Shown here: positions 1 to 7,910 of the stretch, in pieces | How positions within the stretch are numbered: the stretch's first letter is position 1 | Layout of the letters: each line of letters begins with the position of its first letter | DNA from: Microbacterium sp. C7(2022) | Lineage (GTDB): Bacteria; Actinomycetota; Actinomycetes; Actinomycetales; Microbacteriaceae | Assembly (NCBI RefSeq): GCF_028823665.1 | Contig: NZ_JAPEHV010000005.1 | Coordinates: 186,001-250,000 of the forward strand | Direction of reading: 5' to 3' | DNA length: 64,000 nt | Notes under the pieces: model-generated | The model's input: the letters and a program-made list of their open reading frames with translations, nothing else | The model's database searches: none | Told to the model about the DNA's origin: nothing | Position numbers and translations under genes: made by a program

Positions 1-285
1 CCTGCGGGGGTGCTTTCCGGGGGCGAGAAGACTCGGTTGTCGCTGGCGACACTCGTCGTCTCGAGTGCGAACATGCTCTTGCTTGATGAGCCGACGAACA
101 ACCTCGACCCGGCCTCGCGAGAAGAGATCCTCGGGGCCCTGGCGCACTACGAGGGCGCGGTCGTTCTCGTGTCGCACGATGAGGGCGCTGTCGAAGCGCT
201 CAATCCCGAACGCGTGCTTATCCTGCCCGACGGTGTCGAAGACATCTGGGGTCGCGATTACGCGGATCTCATCACGCTCGCCTGA
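1..285 (+). CDS. ABC-F family ATPase, C-terminal end (5' truncated by window)
   Basis: This is the last part of a soluble duplicated-ATPase (ABC-F) protein. The frame is open from base 1. It shows the signature motif LSGGEKTRLSLA, a Walker B segment MLLLDEPTNNLD and the switch histidine in VLVSHD, the order expected at the end of the second nucleotide-binding domain. The DEPTNNLD wording is typical of ABC-F (Uup/EttA-like) translation factors, which act on the ribosome and not in membranes; no membrane segment is visible. The start lies outside the window, so subfamily and length cannot be judged. The downstream SURF1 gene converges, 9 nt away. Confidence 0.85.
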   Translation, partial: PAGVLSGGEKTRLSLATLVVSSANMLLLDEPTNNLDPASREEILGALAHYEGAVVLVSHDEGAVEALNPERVLILPDGVEDIWGRDYADLITLA

Positions 286-294
286 GGCTGCCTG

Positions 295-1182
295 CTACTG
301 CAGCGCGTCGAGGAGGGCATCCTCGTCGTCGGCATCACGGTCGCGGCGGCGTTGCGCTCGGCGAGGGGTCGGTTGTCTGGATGCCGCGGCCGCGCCCTCT
401 GCGGCGGCATCCTCTTCGTCTTCTCGCCGGTGCTGGCGTTCGGTTCTGATGACGTAGCCGATGAAGACGAAGCCCATGATCGCGAACAAGATCCACTGGA
501 TCGCATACGACAGGTGCGGGCCGGGATCTTCGGACGGCGCCTCCAGTGCAGCGGGAGTCACTGCCGCGGCGGGATCTTCGGACACCATCAACCCGTAAGC
601 GCTGGTATCCATTGCTTCGCCGGTCGCCGCGTCGACCGTCTCTGCCACCAGCGGCACGTTGATGGTCGGAACCTGGCCCTCGGGTGCGGAGCGGCCCGAT
701 GACGGGAGCGGTTCGCTGGGGCGCAACCGCACGATGACCGTGGTCTCCCCGTCCGGCGGAGCGGGGACAGCGTCGGGTTCGGGTTGGTCGTCGCCGGGTG
801 GAACCCAGCCACGGTCGACCAGGAAGACTCGGCCGTCGGTCAATTCGAACGGTACCAGCACCTCGAAGGCCGCGGTGCCGCCGTGCGGACGATTGCGGGC
901 AAGCACCTGGTCCTCGAGGACATAGGTACCGACGAGCTCGACGGGGCGCCACTCATCGTCAGGATCGAGCGCGGTCCCGGCGGGGATAACCTCGGCCAGC
1001 GGCACGGGGGCAGCATCGTAGTTCTGCTCGACAAGAGCGAGCTGTGCCGATCGGTCCTCATTGCGAGTGAACTGCCAATGTGACAAGAACGTGCACGCGA
1101 TGGCGAACACGACTGCGAGGGCGATGTAGATGGCCCATCTGCCGGCCTTCGGCAGGCTCTGCATGCTGCGGGCCCGACTCAT
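295..1182 (-). CDS. SURF1 family cytochrome oxidase assembly protein
   Basis: A 295-residue membrane protein of the SURF1 family, which helps assemble the haem a-containing cytochrome c oxidase. Visible: an N-terminal membrane helix (about residues 16-36, then FLSHWQFTRNE), a periplasmic domain with the family-typical DRGWVPPG stretch and a closing helix near residues 230-250 (HLSYAIQWILFAIMGF). The tail is Arg/Asp/Ala rich and probably disordered. The reading frame extends upstream, but I place the start at MSRARSM because its ATG overlaps the stop of the preceding small gene (1179-1182), which suggests translational coupling in a three-gene operon with the DUF3099 gene. Confidence 0.85.
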   Translation of the reverse strand: MSRARSMQSLPKAGRWAIYIALAVVFAIACTFLSHWQFTRNEDRSAQLALVEQNYDAAPVPLAEVIPAGTALDPDDEWRPVELVGTYVLEDQVLARNRPHGGTAAFEVLVPFELTDGRVFLVDRGWVPPGDDQPEPDAVPAPPDGETTVIVRLRPSEPLPSSGRSAPEGQVPTINVPLVAETVDAATGEAMDTSAYGLMVSEDPAAAVTPAALEAPSEDPGPHLSYAIQWILFAIMGFVFIGYVIRTERQHRREDEEDAAAEGAAAASRQPTPRRAQRRRDRDADDEDALLDALQ

Positions 1183-1400
1183 CGATCCCACTCCGCGGTC
1201 TCGTCCGCATCGTCGAGTGGTCGGACGGAAACGGGGAAGTCTCGTGCGGCCAGGTAGTCGTGCAGAAATGCGCGGTGCTGGTCGCACGCGACCCAGGTCT
1301 TCACCCGATCGGGTGCGTGGATGCGCGGATTGCGCCATTCGACGCGCCACACAGCGTGGTCTCGGCATCCGGCGCGCGAGCAGATAGCGGATTCGGTCAT
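1179..1400 (-). CDS. small conserved actinobacterial protein with Cys/His pairs
   Basis: A 73-residue protein. The start contains CSRAGC and the middle ACDQH, so four Cys/His ligands could bind a metal, as in small zinc-ribbon proteins. I do not recognise a function. It is held between the DUF3099 gene and SURF1 by ATGA-type 4-nt overlaps on both sides, so the three are almost certainly one transcript. Its constant position next to SURF1 suggests a role in or near respiratory-chain assembly, but that is inference only. Confidence 0.75.
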   Translation of the reverse strand: MTESAICSRAGCRDHAVWRVEWRNPRIHAPDRVKTWVACDQHRAFLHDYLAARDFPVSVRPLDDADETAEWDR

Positions 1401-1777
1401 TGCCGCGTGCCCGCATCATCGTCGGACGGCGGCGCTGGCCTATCGGATTCCTTCAACAGGTAGAACGCCGGCGCTTCGGGAGCGGTATCGCTGCGCTCGG
1501 GACCGCGTGCTTCGAGCATGCGCTCGGGGTTCTCGACCGGACCCGCGGACATCGCCTCGCCGTTGTTCGCCGACACGACGGCGACGTAGGGGAGAAAGAT
1601 CGCGGCTGCGCCGAACAACCATGTCTGCCAGCCGTACGGGGTGATGACGACCATGAGGATAAAGCACACCAGGCGGATCGACATCATGATCAAGTACCGC
1701 TTCGATCGCGCGCCAGCGTCATCGCGCGGGGCGCGAGGGAGGGAGGTGGCAGACGGCGTCCGTTTGGTGCTCTTCAC
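1397..1777 (-). CDS. DUF3099 family membrane protein
   Basis: A 126-residue protein with two closely spaced membrane helices (RLVCFILMVVITPYGW and LFGAAAIFLPYVAVV) after a basic N-terminus, then an acidic, Pro-rich tail. This is the layout of the actinobacterial DUF3099 family; function unknown. I chose the GTG at 1777 because GGAGG lies 4 nt in front of it; the upstream in-frame ATG has no such site. It is the first gene of the operon that continues with the small Cys protein and SURF1. Confidence 0.75.
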   Translation of the reverse strand: MKSTKRTPSATSLPRAPRDDAGARSKRYLIMMSIRLVCFILMVVITPYGWQTWLFGAAAIFLPYVAVVSANNGEAMSAGPVENPERMLEARGPERSDTAPEAPAFYLLKESDRPAPPSDDDAGTRQ

Positions 1778-1935
1778 GGTTCCTCCAGGATACGCCGCGC
1801 GCGCCATGCCTTGGTTCTTCGAGGCTCTCGGCGTGACGAGATGCCGGGGTCGGTCGACCGTGACAGGATGGGCATCGACCTCGTACGGGCGGCTGATCGC
1901 TCGTGATCGTTTCCCCTACCCCGCTCGGAGGCCCC

Positions 1936-2646
1936 ATGTCTACGGATCGCGTCGTTCTTGTCACCGGTGGAAACCGCGGCATCGGCCGCGCCATCGCCGA
2001 GCGATTCGTCGCCGCCGGATACCGCGTCGCCGTGACGGCCCGCTCGGGAGAAGGCCCTGAAGGCACGCTCACAGTACGTGCGGACGTCACTGACGCTGCG
2101 GCAGTCGATGCGGCCTTCAGCGAGGTCGAGCGAGAACTCGGACCCGTCGAGATCGTCGTCGCCAACGCGGGAGTAACGAAAGACACGCTGTTGCTGCGGA
2201 TGACGGAGGACGACTTCGACAGCGTGGTGGCAACGAACCTGGGCGGCGCGTTCCGTGTGGTCAAGCGCGCTTCAAAGGGGATGCTCCGTGCCCGCTGGGG
2301 TCGCGTGATCCTGATCTCCAGCGTGGTCGGATTGTACGGTTCGGCGGGCCAGATCAACTACGCGGCATCCAAGAGCGCCCTCGTCGGATTCGCGCGCTCC
2401 CTGACACGTGAACTCGGAGGCCGGGGGATCACCGCCAACGTCGTCGCGCCGGGCTTTATCGAGACCGACATGACCGCTGCGTTGCCCGACGAAACCCAAG
2501 CGGAGTACAAGCGCAACATTCCTGCTGGCCGTTTCGCGACGGCCGATGAGGTTGCCGGAGTCGTCACGTGGATGGCATCCGACGACGCGGGCTATATCTC
2601 AGGTGCGGTCATTCCGGTCGACGGCGGCCTCGGCATGGGGCACTGA
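1936..2646 (+). CDS. fabG: 3-oxoacyl-[acyl-carrier-protein] reductase (FabG/MabA type SDR)
   Basis: A 236-residue short-chain dehydrogenase. It has the glycine-rich cofactor loop VTGGNRGIGRA near residue 10, the NAG motif (VANAGVT) near 76, the catalytic Tyr-x3-Lys in YAASK and a conserved C-terminal IPVDGG. The whole fits NADPH-dependent reduction of 3-oxoacyl-ACP in fatty acid synthesis, and resembles mycobacterial FabG1/MabA in length. Start: ATG at 1936 preceded by GGAGG with a 5-nt gap; the in-frame ATG at 1903 lacks a site. No other fatty acid synthesis gene is adjacent, so a different oxoacyl substrate remains possible. Confidence 0.85.
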   Translation: MSTDRVVLVTGGNRGIGRAIAERFVAAGYRVAVTARSGEGPEGTLTVRADVTDAAAVDAAFSEVERELGPVEIVVANAGVTKDTLLLRMTEDDFDSVVATNLGGAFRVVKRASKGMLRARWGRVILISSVVGLYGSAGQINYAASKSALVGFARSLTRELGGRGITANVVAPGFIETDMTAALPDETQAEYKRNIPAGRFATADEVAGVVTWMASDDAGYISGAVIPVDGGLGMGH

Positions 2647-2652
2647 GCGCTG

Positions 2653-3312
2653 CTACCGGGCCTGCTCGAGCACGGGCAGGAGCGCGATCACCTCAGCCAG
2701 GTCAACCGTGCCCACAACGATGTCGGCGCGTTCGCGGACGGCCGGTTTGGCATTGAATGCGATGCCGAGAGCGGCTGCGCCCATCATCACCAGGTCGTTG
2801 GCGCCGTCGCCGATAGCGAATGTGAGGCGACGATCCACACCGGCTTCGGAGGCCCAGCTGCGTAGCGTGTCGGCTTTCGCCTGAGCATCCACGATCTCGC
2901 CGTCGACCGCGCCGTTCAGTCTGCCGTCTGCGACCGTGAGTCGATTCGCGCGCCATACGTCGACGCCCAGTTCGGGCGCGATGACGTCGAGGATCTCGTG
3001 AAAACCACCCGACACCACGCCGACGAGGCCACCGCGACGGTGCACTTCGTCGATCAGTTCCCTCACCCCGGGGGTCGGCTCGATCCGCGCGCGAACACGC
3101 GCAAACGAGTCGATATGCACACCCGCCAGCGCGTTGACGCGCGAGCGCAGGCTGCTCGCGAAATCAACCTCACCGCGCATTGCTGCGTCGGTGGCCGCAG
3201 CGACTTCGGCGCCCCGTCCGGCTTCGTCAGCGATCAGTTCGATGACCTCGTTGCGGATGAGGGTGGAGTCGGCGTCAAGGACGACGAGGAAGCGCGCAGC
3301 GTGAACGGGCAT
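2653..3312 (-). CDS. serB: phosphoserine phosphatase
   Basis: A 219-residue HAD-superfamily hydrolase. The aspartyl nucleophile motif DADSTLI is at residues 13-19, the Ser of motif II in VVSGGF and the acidic motif III in IGDGANDLVMM. This set, with the small cap between motifs I and II, is typical of SerB, which releases serine from O-phosphoserine. There is no N-terminal ACT domain, so it is the short form. The gene converges with fabG (6 nt apart). The ATG lies 6 nt after a TAGCGT box, so the mRNA is probably leaderless. Confidence 0.85.
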   Translation of the reverse strand: MPVHAARFLVVLDADSTLIRNEVIELIADEAGRGAEVAAATDAAMRGEVDFASSLRSRVNALAGVHIDSFARVRARIEPTPGVRELIDEVHRRGGLVGVVSGGFHEILDVIAPELGVDVWRANRLTVADGRLNGAVDGEIVDAQAKADTLRSWASEAGVDRRLTFAIGDGANDLVMMGAAALGIAFNAKPAVRERADIVVGTVDLAEVIALLPVLEQAR

Positions 3313-3318
3313 TCTCTA

Positions 3319-3324
3319 ACGCTA
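3319..3324 (-). promoter_or_regulatory. -10 box of serB (leaderless)
   Basis: TAGCGT on the minus strand, separated from the serB ATG by exactly 6 nt; transcription would begin at or next to the start codon. Confidence 0.55.
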
Positions 3325-3344
3325 GCGCCCGCACGAGGCCGTCC

Positions 3345-3361
3345 CCGCCCATCGAGGGCGG
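3345..3361 (-). terminator. hairpin after glgC, terminator candidate
   Basis: CCGCCC / GGGCGG, a 6-bp stem with a 5-nt loop, 8 nt downstream of the glgC stop. There is no T tract, so it may only slow transcription or protect the mRNA end. Confidence 0.3.
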
Positions 3362-3369
3362 ACTGGGTA

Positions 3370-4614
3370 TCAGCGGTCGACGTGTACGCCCTTGCCGACC
3401 ACCGTGATCCCGGAGTCGGTCACGGTGAATCCGCGTTCGAGATCTCGTGTGCGATCGACTCCGACGGTCGCACCGTCGGCAAGCACCACATTCTTGTCGA
3501 GAATGGCACGGTGGATCCGTGCTCCGACGCCGACACGCACCGAGTCGAACAGGACGGAGTCGGTGATCGTCGATCCACCGGCGGCCAATGTCCAGGGGCC
3601 GACGACGCTGCGCTCGAGATGGGTTCCGGACAACACTGACCCCAAGGACACGACCGAGTCGATCGCGTTGCCAATCCGCCCGACGTTGTCGCGAACGAAC
3701 TTCGCCGGGGGAGAGTTGACAGATTGTGAGTGGATCGGCCAGTCCATGTTGTACAGGTTGAAGATCGGCAGCGTCGAAATCAGGTCCTGATGGGCGTCGA
3801 AGAACGAATCGATGGTTCCCACGTCGCGCCAGTAGTAGCGGTCGCGATCGGTCGACCCGGCAACGTCGTTGCGATTCATGTCGTATACGCCGGCCTCGCC
3901 GCGGTCGACGAAGTACGGCACGATGTCGCCGCCCATGTCGTGGTTCGACGTCGGGAGTTCACCGTCGGCTTCGACGGCCTCGATCAGTGCGTCCGTGTCG
4001 AAGATGTAGTTACCCATCGAGGCGAGCACTTCGTGCGGCGCATCTGCCAGACCTTCGGGATTCTGCGGCTTCTCGAGGAACTGATTGATGCGCGTGGGAT
4101 CGTTCTTGTCGACATCGATCACGCCGAACTGGTTCGCAAGCTCGAGCGGTTGACGAATGCCAGCGACCGTAGCGCGCGCGCCGGATTCGATGTGGGCTGC
4201 CAACATCTGGCGGAAGTCCATCCGGTACACGTGATCCGCACCGATCACGATGACGATGTCGGGGCGCTCATCGTTGATGAGGTTGAGACTTTGGAGGATC
4301 GCGTCCGCTGAGCCGGTGAACCACCGCTTCCCCAGGCGCTGCTGCGCAGGGACGGAAGCCACGTACGAATCCAGGAGTGCCGACATCCGCCACGTCTGCG
4401 AGATATGGCGGTCGAGACTATGCGACTTGTACTGAGTGAGTACGACGATCTGTCTGAGACCCGAGTTGATCAGGTTCGAGATCGCGAAGTCGATCAGGCG
4501 GTATTGCCCGCCGAACGGAACGGCGGGTTTTGCGCGATCTGCCGTCAGTGGCATGAGGCGCTTGCCCTCGCCGCCAGCGAGGATGATTCCGAAGACCTTC
4601 GGTGCAGTTTGCAT
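3370..4614 (-). CDS. glgC: glucose-1-phosphate adenylyltransferase (ADP-glucose synthase)
   Basis: A 414-residue enzyme making ADP-glucose from ATP and glucose 1-phosphate, the donor for glycogen/alpha-glucan synthesis. It has the nucleotidyltransferase signature [14 protein letters not shown] at residues 11-24, the AKPAVPFGG loop, and a C-terminal left-handed beta-helix region ([33 protein letters not shown]). The length is normal. It is divergent from glgA with only 44 nt between the two start codons; its own ATG is 6 nt after TAGTGT, so the message is probably leaderless. The pair matches mycobacterial Rv1213/Rv1212c. Confidence 0.93.
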   Translation of the reverse strand: MQTAPKVFGIILAGGEGKRLMPLTADRAKPAVPFGGQYRLIDFAISNLINSGLRQIVVLTQYKSHSLDRHISQTWRMSALLDSYVASVPAQQRLGKRWFTGSADAILQSLNLINDERPDIVIVIGADHVYRMDFRQMLAAHIESGARATVAGIRQPLELANQFGVIDVDKNDPTRINQFLEKPQNPEGLADAPHEVLASMGNYIFDTDALIEAVEADGELPTSNHDMGGDIVPYFVDRGEAGVYDMNRNDVAGSTDRDRYYWRDVGTIDSFFDAHQDLISTLPIFNLYNMDWPIHSQSVNSPPAKFVRDNVGRIGNAIDSVVSLGSVLSGTHLERSVVGPWTLAAGGSTITDSVLFDSVRVGVGARIHRAILDKNVVLADGATVGVDRTRDLERGFTVTDSGITVVGKGVHVDR

Positions 4615-4620
4615 GGCACC

Positions 4621-4626
4621 ACACTA
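4621..4626 (-). promoter_or_regulatory. -10 box of glgC (leaderless)
   Basis: TAGTGT on the minus strand, 6 nt before the glgC ATG. It faces the glgA -10 box only 19 bp away. Confidence 0.55.
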
Positions 4627-4645
4627 GGACCCTTTCGGCGTGTAC

Positions 4646-4651
4646 TAGCGT
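4646..4651 (+). promoter_or_regulatory. -10 box of glgA (leaderless)
   Basis: TAGCGT, 7 nt before the glgA ATG. Its -35 region must fall on or beyond the opposite glgC -10 box. Confidence 0.5.
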
Positions 4652-4658
4652 TCGTGAC

Positions 4659-5873
4659 ATGCGAGTTGACATCATCACCAAGGAATACCCACCTGAGATC
4701 TACGGTGGCGCTGGCGTCCATGTGGCGGAACTGGTGCGTGCGATGCGCGCCGAAGCTGGTGATCCTGCTCGACATGTGGACGTCCGCGTGCGGGCGTTCG
4801 GTGCCGAGCGCCAGGAGCCCGGCACCACGTCGTATGCAGTGCCCGTCGAGCTCGCTGACGCGAACGCCGCGGTGCAGACAATGGGCACCGATTTGCAGAT
4901 CGTGACGGATGCCGCCGGCGCTGACGTCGTGCATAGCCACACCTGGTACGCCAACTTCGCCGGGCACCTGGCATCGCTGCTTCACGGCATCCCGCACGTG
5001 CTGACTGCCCACAGCCTCGAGCCGCTGCGCCCCTGGAAGGCCGAGCAGCTGGGTGGGGGATACGCGGTTTCGAGCTGGATCGAGAAGACCGCATACGAGG
5101 GAGCGGCCGCCATCGTGGCTGTCAGCGAGGGGATGCGCGCAGACATCTTGCGTAGTTACCCGACTCTCGACCCCGACAAGGTGCGGGTCATCTACAACGG
5201 AATCGACGTCGAGGCGTGGCATCCGACCGAAAATGCCGAGTTCCTCGACTCCATCGGAATGAATCCTGCGAAGCCGTCGGTGGTGTTCGTCGGTCGCATC
5301 ACGCGGCAGAAGGGACTGCCGTATCTGCTGCGCGCCGCAGAACAGCTGCCTGCAGACGTGCAGCTGGTGTTGTGCGCGGGGGCGCCCGACACGCCGCAGA
5401 TTCTGGCTGAAGTGGAAGAGCTCGTGCGTGGGCTGCAGTCCACCCGCGAGGGTGTGATCTGGATCGACCGGCTGTTGCCTCGGGACGAGCTCAGTGCGAT
5501 TCTCACCGCGGCCACAACGTTCGTGTGCCCGTCAGTATACGAACCGCTGGGAATCGTCAACCTCGAGGCGATGGCGTGTGGCGCCGCCGTGGTGGGCACC
5601 GCAACCGGCGGAATCCCGGAGGTCGTCGTCGACGGTGAGACGGGGCGGCTCGTCCCGATCCTTCAAGTGCAGGACGGCACGGGCACTCCGATCGACCCGG
5701 ATCGGTTTGTCGATGACTTGGCTCGCGTTCTCACTGAGGTGGTGTCGGATGCCGATCTTGCCGCCCAATATGGTCGGGCCGGTCGCGCCCGAGCCACAGA
5801 AGCCTTCAGCTGGGAGGCGATCGCGGCGCAAACCGCGGCGCTGTACGCAGAGGTGACCGGCGGCGGCCGTTAG
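4659..5873 (+). CDS. glgA: glycogen synthase / ADP-glucose-dependent glucosyltransferase (GlgA/GlgM, GT4 type)
   Basis: A 404-residue retaining GT-B glycosyltransferase. It starts MRVDIITKEYPPEIYGGAGV, the donor/acceptor glycine loop of the actinobacterial GlgA group, and carries the C-terminal nucleotide-sugar motif ending E-x7-E (SVYEPLGIVNLEAMACG). This short type corresponds to Rv1212c (GlgM), shown in mycobacteria to make maltose 1-phosphate from ADP-glucose and glucose 1-phosphate; classic GlgA activity is the alternative. Start: ATG at 4659; an upstream in-frame ATG would overlap glgC. Divergent glgC supplies the substrate. Confidence 0.88.
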   Translation: MRVDIITKEYPPEIYGGAGVHVAELVRAMRAEAGDPARHVDVRVRAFGAERQEPGTTSYAVPVELADANAAVQTMGTDLQIVTDAAGADVVHSHTWYANFAGHLASLLHGIPHVLTAHSLEPLRPWKAEQLGGGYAVSSWIEKTAYEGAAAIVAVSEGMRADILRSYPTLDPDKVRVIYNGIDVEAWHPTENAEFLDSIGMNPAKPSVVFVGRITRQKGLPYLLRAAEQLPADVQLVLCAGAPDTPQILAEVEELVRGLQSTREGVIWIDRLLPRDELSAILTAATTFVCPSVYEPLGIVNLEAMACGAAVVGTATGGIPEVVVDGETGRLVPILQVQDGTGTPIDPDRFVDDLARVLTEVVSDADLAAQYGRAGRARATEAFSWEAIAAQTAALYAEVTGGGR

Positions 5874-5876
5874 GCT
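5871..5876 (+). promoter_or_regulatory. -10 box of the ABC ATPase gene (leaderless)
   Basis: TAGGCT, overlapping the glgA stop codon and 7 nt before the next ATG. Confidence 0.45.
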
Positions 5877-5883
5877 GGACAGC

Positions 5884-6669
5884 ATGCCGCAGGTGCTCGA
5901 GTTCTCCGACGTCGTCGTCCGCCGAAACAGCCGCAATATCGTCGACCACCTCTCGTGGTCGGTCGCCGACAACGAGCGGTGGGTCATCCTCGGGCCAAAC
6001 GGTGCAGGCAAGACCACGCTGCTGCAACTGGCTGACACTCTGATGCATCCCACCTCGGGAACAGTGGCCGTGCTCGGCGAGCAGCTCGGCCGAACCGATG
6101 TGTTCGAGTTGCGCCCGCGCATCGGGTTCGCATCGAGCGCGATGGCGCGCCAGATCCCTGTCGACGAGACCGTACTCAACGTCGTGCTGACCGCCGCCTA
6201 CTCGGTGGTCGGCCGGTGGCGCGAGGACTACGAAGACATCGATGAGCGCCGCGCACTGCGCGTTTTGGCCGAGTGGAGGCTCGATCACCTGGCCGACCGC
6301 TTGTTCGGGACGCTCAGTGATGGGGAGCAGAAGCGCGTGCAGATCGCGCGCGCGATCATGACCGACCCCGAGTTGCTCCTGCTGGACGAGCCGTCCGCCA
6401 GCCTCGACCTCGGAGCGCGTGAAGAGTTGCTCGCTCTGCTCAGCGGGTACGCGCAAGCGCCGACGACGCCCGCGATGATCATGGTGACCCACCACGTCGA
6501 AGAGATCCCCGTGGGATTCACGCACGTGCTCTTGATTCGGGACGGGCGGGCGGTGGCTTCGGGCCCGCTGGCGGAGAACCTCACCGCTGAGACGCTGAGT
6601 GAGACGTTCGGCGCCCGCATTGTGCTGAGTGAGGACAACGGTCGTTACGCCGCTCGCGCCGAGCACTGA
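5884..6669 (+). CDS. stand-alone ABC transporter ATP-binding protein
   Basis: A 261-residue single ATPase domain: Walker [10 protein letters not shown] near residue 40, signature [15 protein letters not shown], Walker [13 protein letters not shown] and switch histidine VTHH. Sequence style resembles iron-complex/cobalamin importer ATPases, but no permease or binding protein is adjacent, so its partner must be elsewhere or it acts in another role. It starts 10 nt after glgA, and TAGGCT 7 nt before the ATG suggests its own leaderless transcript as well as read-through. Confidence 0.8.
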   Translation: MPQVLEFSDVVVRRNSRNIVDHLSWSVADNERWVILGPNGAGKTTLLQLADTLMHPTSGTVAVLGEQLGRTDVFELRPRIGFASSAMARQIPVDETVLNVVLTAAYSVVGRWREDYEDIDERRALRVLAEWRLDHLADRLFGTLSDGEQKRVQIARAIMTDPELLLLDEPSASLDLGAREELLALLSGYAQAPTTPAMIMVTHHVEEIPVGFTHVLLIRDGRAVASGPLAENLTAETLSETFGARIVLSEDNGRYAARAEH

Positions 6670-6715
6670 ACGCACGCCGGCTGAGCGCAGATTCTGTACG
6701 CGGCCGGAAGCCTGG

Positions 6716-6743
6716 TAGAGTAGTTGTTTGGTGCATTCGCACC
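6716..6743 (+). promoter_or_regulatory. rpmE2 promoter -10 and 5' leader hairpin
   Basis: TAGAGT (6716-6721) lies 18 nt after TTCTGT (6692-6697), a plausible -10/-35 pair. Just downstream, GGTGC and GCACC around ATTC (6730-6743) could form a hairpin at the very 5' end of a leader of about 70 nt. I found no clear Zur palindrome. Confidence 0.4.
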
Positions 6744-6797
6744 TCAGACTTTGACGTTCTGGCAAAATCCAGGGCACCACTTCTCAAAGGACTTCCC

Positions 6798-7046
6798 ATG
6801 AAGACTGACCTCCACCCCGACTACAAGGCTGTCGTTTTCCGCGACCTCGGCTCGGGCGAAACGTTCCTCACCCGTTCGACGGTGACCAGCGACAAGACGA
6901 TCGAGCTCGACGGTGTCGAGTACCCCGTCATCGACGTCGAAATCTCGTCGGCTTCGCACCCGTTCTACACGGGCAAGCAGCGCATCATGGACTCCGCCGG
7001 TCGTGTCGAGAAGTTCAACCAGCGCTTCAAGAACTTCGGCAAGTAA
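6798..7046 (+). CDS. rpmE2: 50S ribosomal protein L31 type B
   Basis: An 82-residue ribosomal protein. It begins [16 protein letters not shown] and ends [10 protein letters not shown], the pattern of type B L31. It has no cysteine at all, so it is the zinc-independent (C-minus) paralogue; in other bacteria this form replaces zinc-binding L31 when zinc is scarce and is often Zur-controlled. AAAGGA 7 nt before the ATG is the ribosome-binding site. A strong terminator follows 11 nt after the stop. Confidence 0.95.
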   Translation: MKTDLHPDYKAVVFRDLGSGETFLTRSTVTSDKTIELDGVEYPVIDVEISSASHPFYTGKQRIMDSAGRVEKFNQRFKNFGK

Positions 7047-7057
7047 TCAGCCGCGAC

Positions 7058-7085
7058 AAAAGGCCCCGCTTCGGCGGGGCCTTTT
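7058..7085. terminator. bidirectional rho-independent terminator
   Basis: A perfect 12-bp stem (AAAAGGCCCCGC / GCGGGGCCTTTT) with a TTCG tetraloop. The A and T runs are symmetric, so it serves rpmE2 and the converging exonuclease gene. Confidence 0.9.
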
Positions 7086-7092
7086 GCGTTTC

Positions 7093-7824
7093 TCAGCGGA
7101 TCGGCCAGCTGCCGTCGACCTGGTCGTCGGGTTCGATTCGTCCAATCTTGATGAAGTACTCGGTAAGGCTCACTGCTTGAGCTCGCGCCCAGGAAATCTG
7201 TTGGGTGTGCAGCACGCTGAGGTCGCTGGGCAGTTGCGTCGAATAACGCTCGGCGATCGCCTGCGCCACGCGACCCGCCGCGACCGCGTCTGCGGAGGCT
7301 TCGTGCGCGCCGTCCAGGCGGATCGCGTAGTGCGCCGCAACGACCTCGAGGGTTCGCTTCCCTCGTCGGTAGCGATCGAGCGCTTTGTCGACGACGAGCG
7401 GATCGATGACCGGCGAGGGTGCGTGGATGGGGTCGACGCCATGGCGGTTCGCTTCGTGCTTGAGTAGAGAGAAATCGAACGGGGCGTTGTAGGCGACGAC
7501 GGGGATGCCGGCGTCGAGCAGTGCACGGAGCTCGTCGACGATCTCGCCGATCGCACCTCGTGCTGGGCTCCCGTGCTCACGAGCGTGCTCGGTCGTGATG
7601 CCGTGCACAGCCGTCGCGCCCTCGGGGATCTCCGTGCCGGGGTCGACCAGCCAATCTCTTGCACGGATCACGTTGCCTGCCGCATCGAGGAGGCCGACGT
7701 GGGCCGTCACGATCCGATCGCTCTCGACCTCGATGCCGGTGGTCTCGAGGTCGAACACACCCATGACGCGCGTCCAGGACGGAACGTCGAACAGCGGCAG
7801 GGGTGTCGCGTGCCAGGACTGCAT
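7093..7824 (-). CDS. DnaQ-like 3'-5' exonuclease
   Basis: A 243-residue DEDD-fold exonuclease. Exo I is FDLETTG near residues 24-30, Exo II is in AYNAPFDF near 110, and the last motif is HEASADAVAAGRV (HxAxxD, the DEDDh type). It lacks polymerase or BRCT domains, so it is a small free-standing epsilon-like nuclease that could proof-read, repair or degrade RNA/DNA. Minus-strand TAGCCT lies 6 nt before the ATG. It is divergent from the hydrolase gene, with 86 nt between the start codons. Confidence 0.85.
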   Translation of the reverse strand: MQSWHATPLPLFDVPSWTRVMGVFDLETTGIEVESDRIVTAHVGLLDAAGNVIRARDWLVDPGTEIPEGATAVHGITTEHAREHGSPARGAIGEIVDELRALLDAGIPVVAYNAPFDFSLLKHEANRHGVDPIHAPSPVIDPLVVDKALDRYRRGKRTLEVVAAHYAIRLDGAHEASADAVAAGRVAQAIAERYSTQLPSDLSVLHTQQISWARAQAVSLTEYFIKIGRIEPDDQVDGSWPIR

Positions 7825-7830
7825 GCGTTC

Positions 7831-7836
7831 AGGCTA
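7831..7836 (-). promoter_or_regulatory. -10 box of the exonuclease gene (leaderless)
   Basis: TAGCCT on the minus strand, 6 nt before the ATG. Confidence 0.5.
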
Positions 7837-7898
7837 GGGGGAGGGTCCGACATGGCTCGCGAGGCGCACCGCCGAACGCGTGTGTGCCTTGCGGCTCG

Positions 7899-7904
7899 TA
7901 GACT
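7899..7904 (+). promoter_or_regulatory. -10 box of the hydrolase gene (leaderless)
   Basis: TAGACT, 6 nt before the GTG start at 7911. Confidence 0.55.
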
Positions 7905-7910
7905 CAAGGG

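Noticed and set aside
295..1419. Extended N-terminus (79 extra residues) for SURF1
   Set aside because: The extra part is antisense-like Arg/Pro text over the small upstream gene; the start at 1182 overlaps that gene's stop as expected for an operon.
6670..6797. Zur operator upstream of rpmE2
   Set aside because: No convincing A/T-rich palindrome of the right size; only short hairpins are present.
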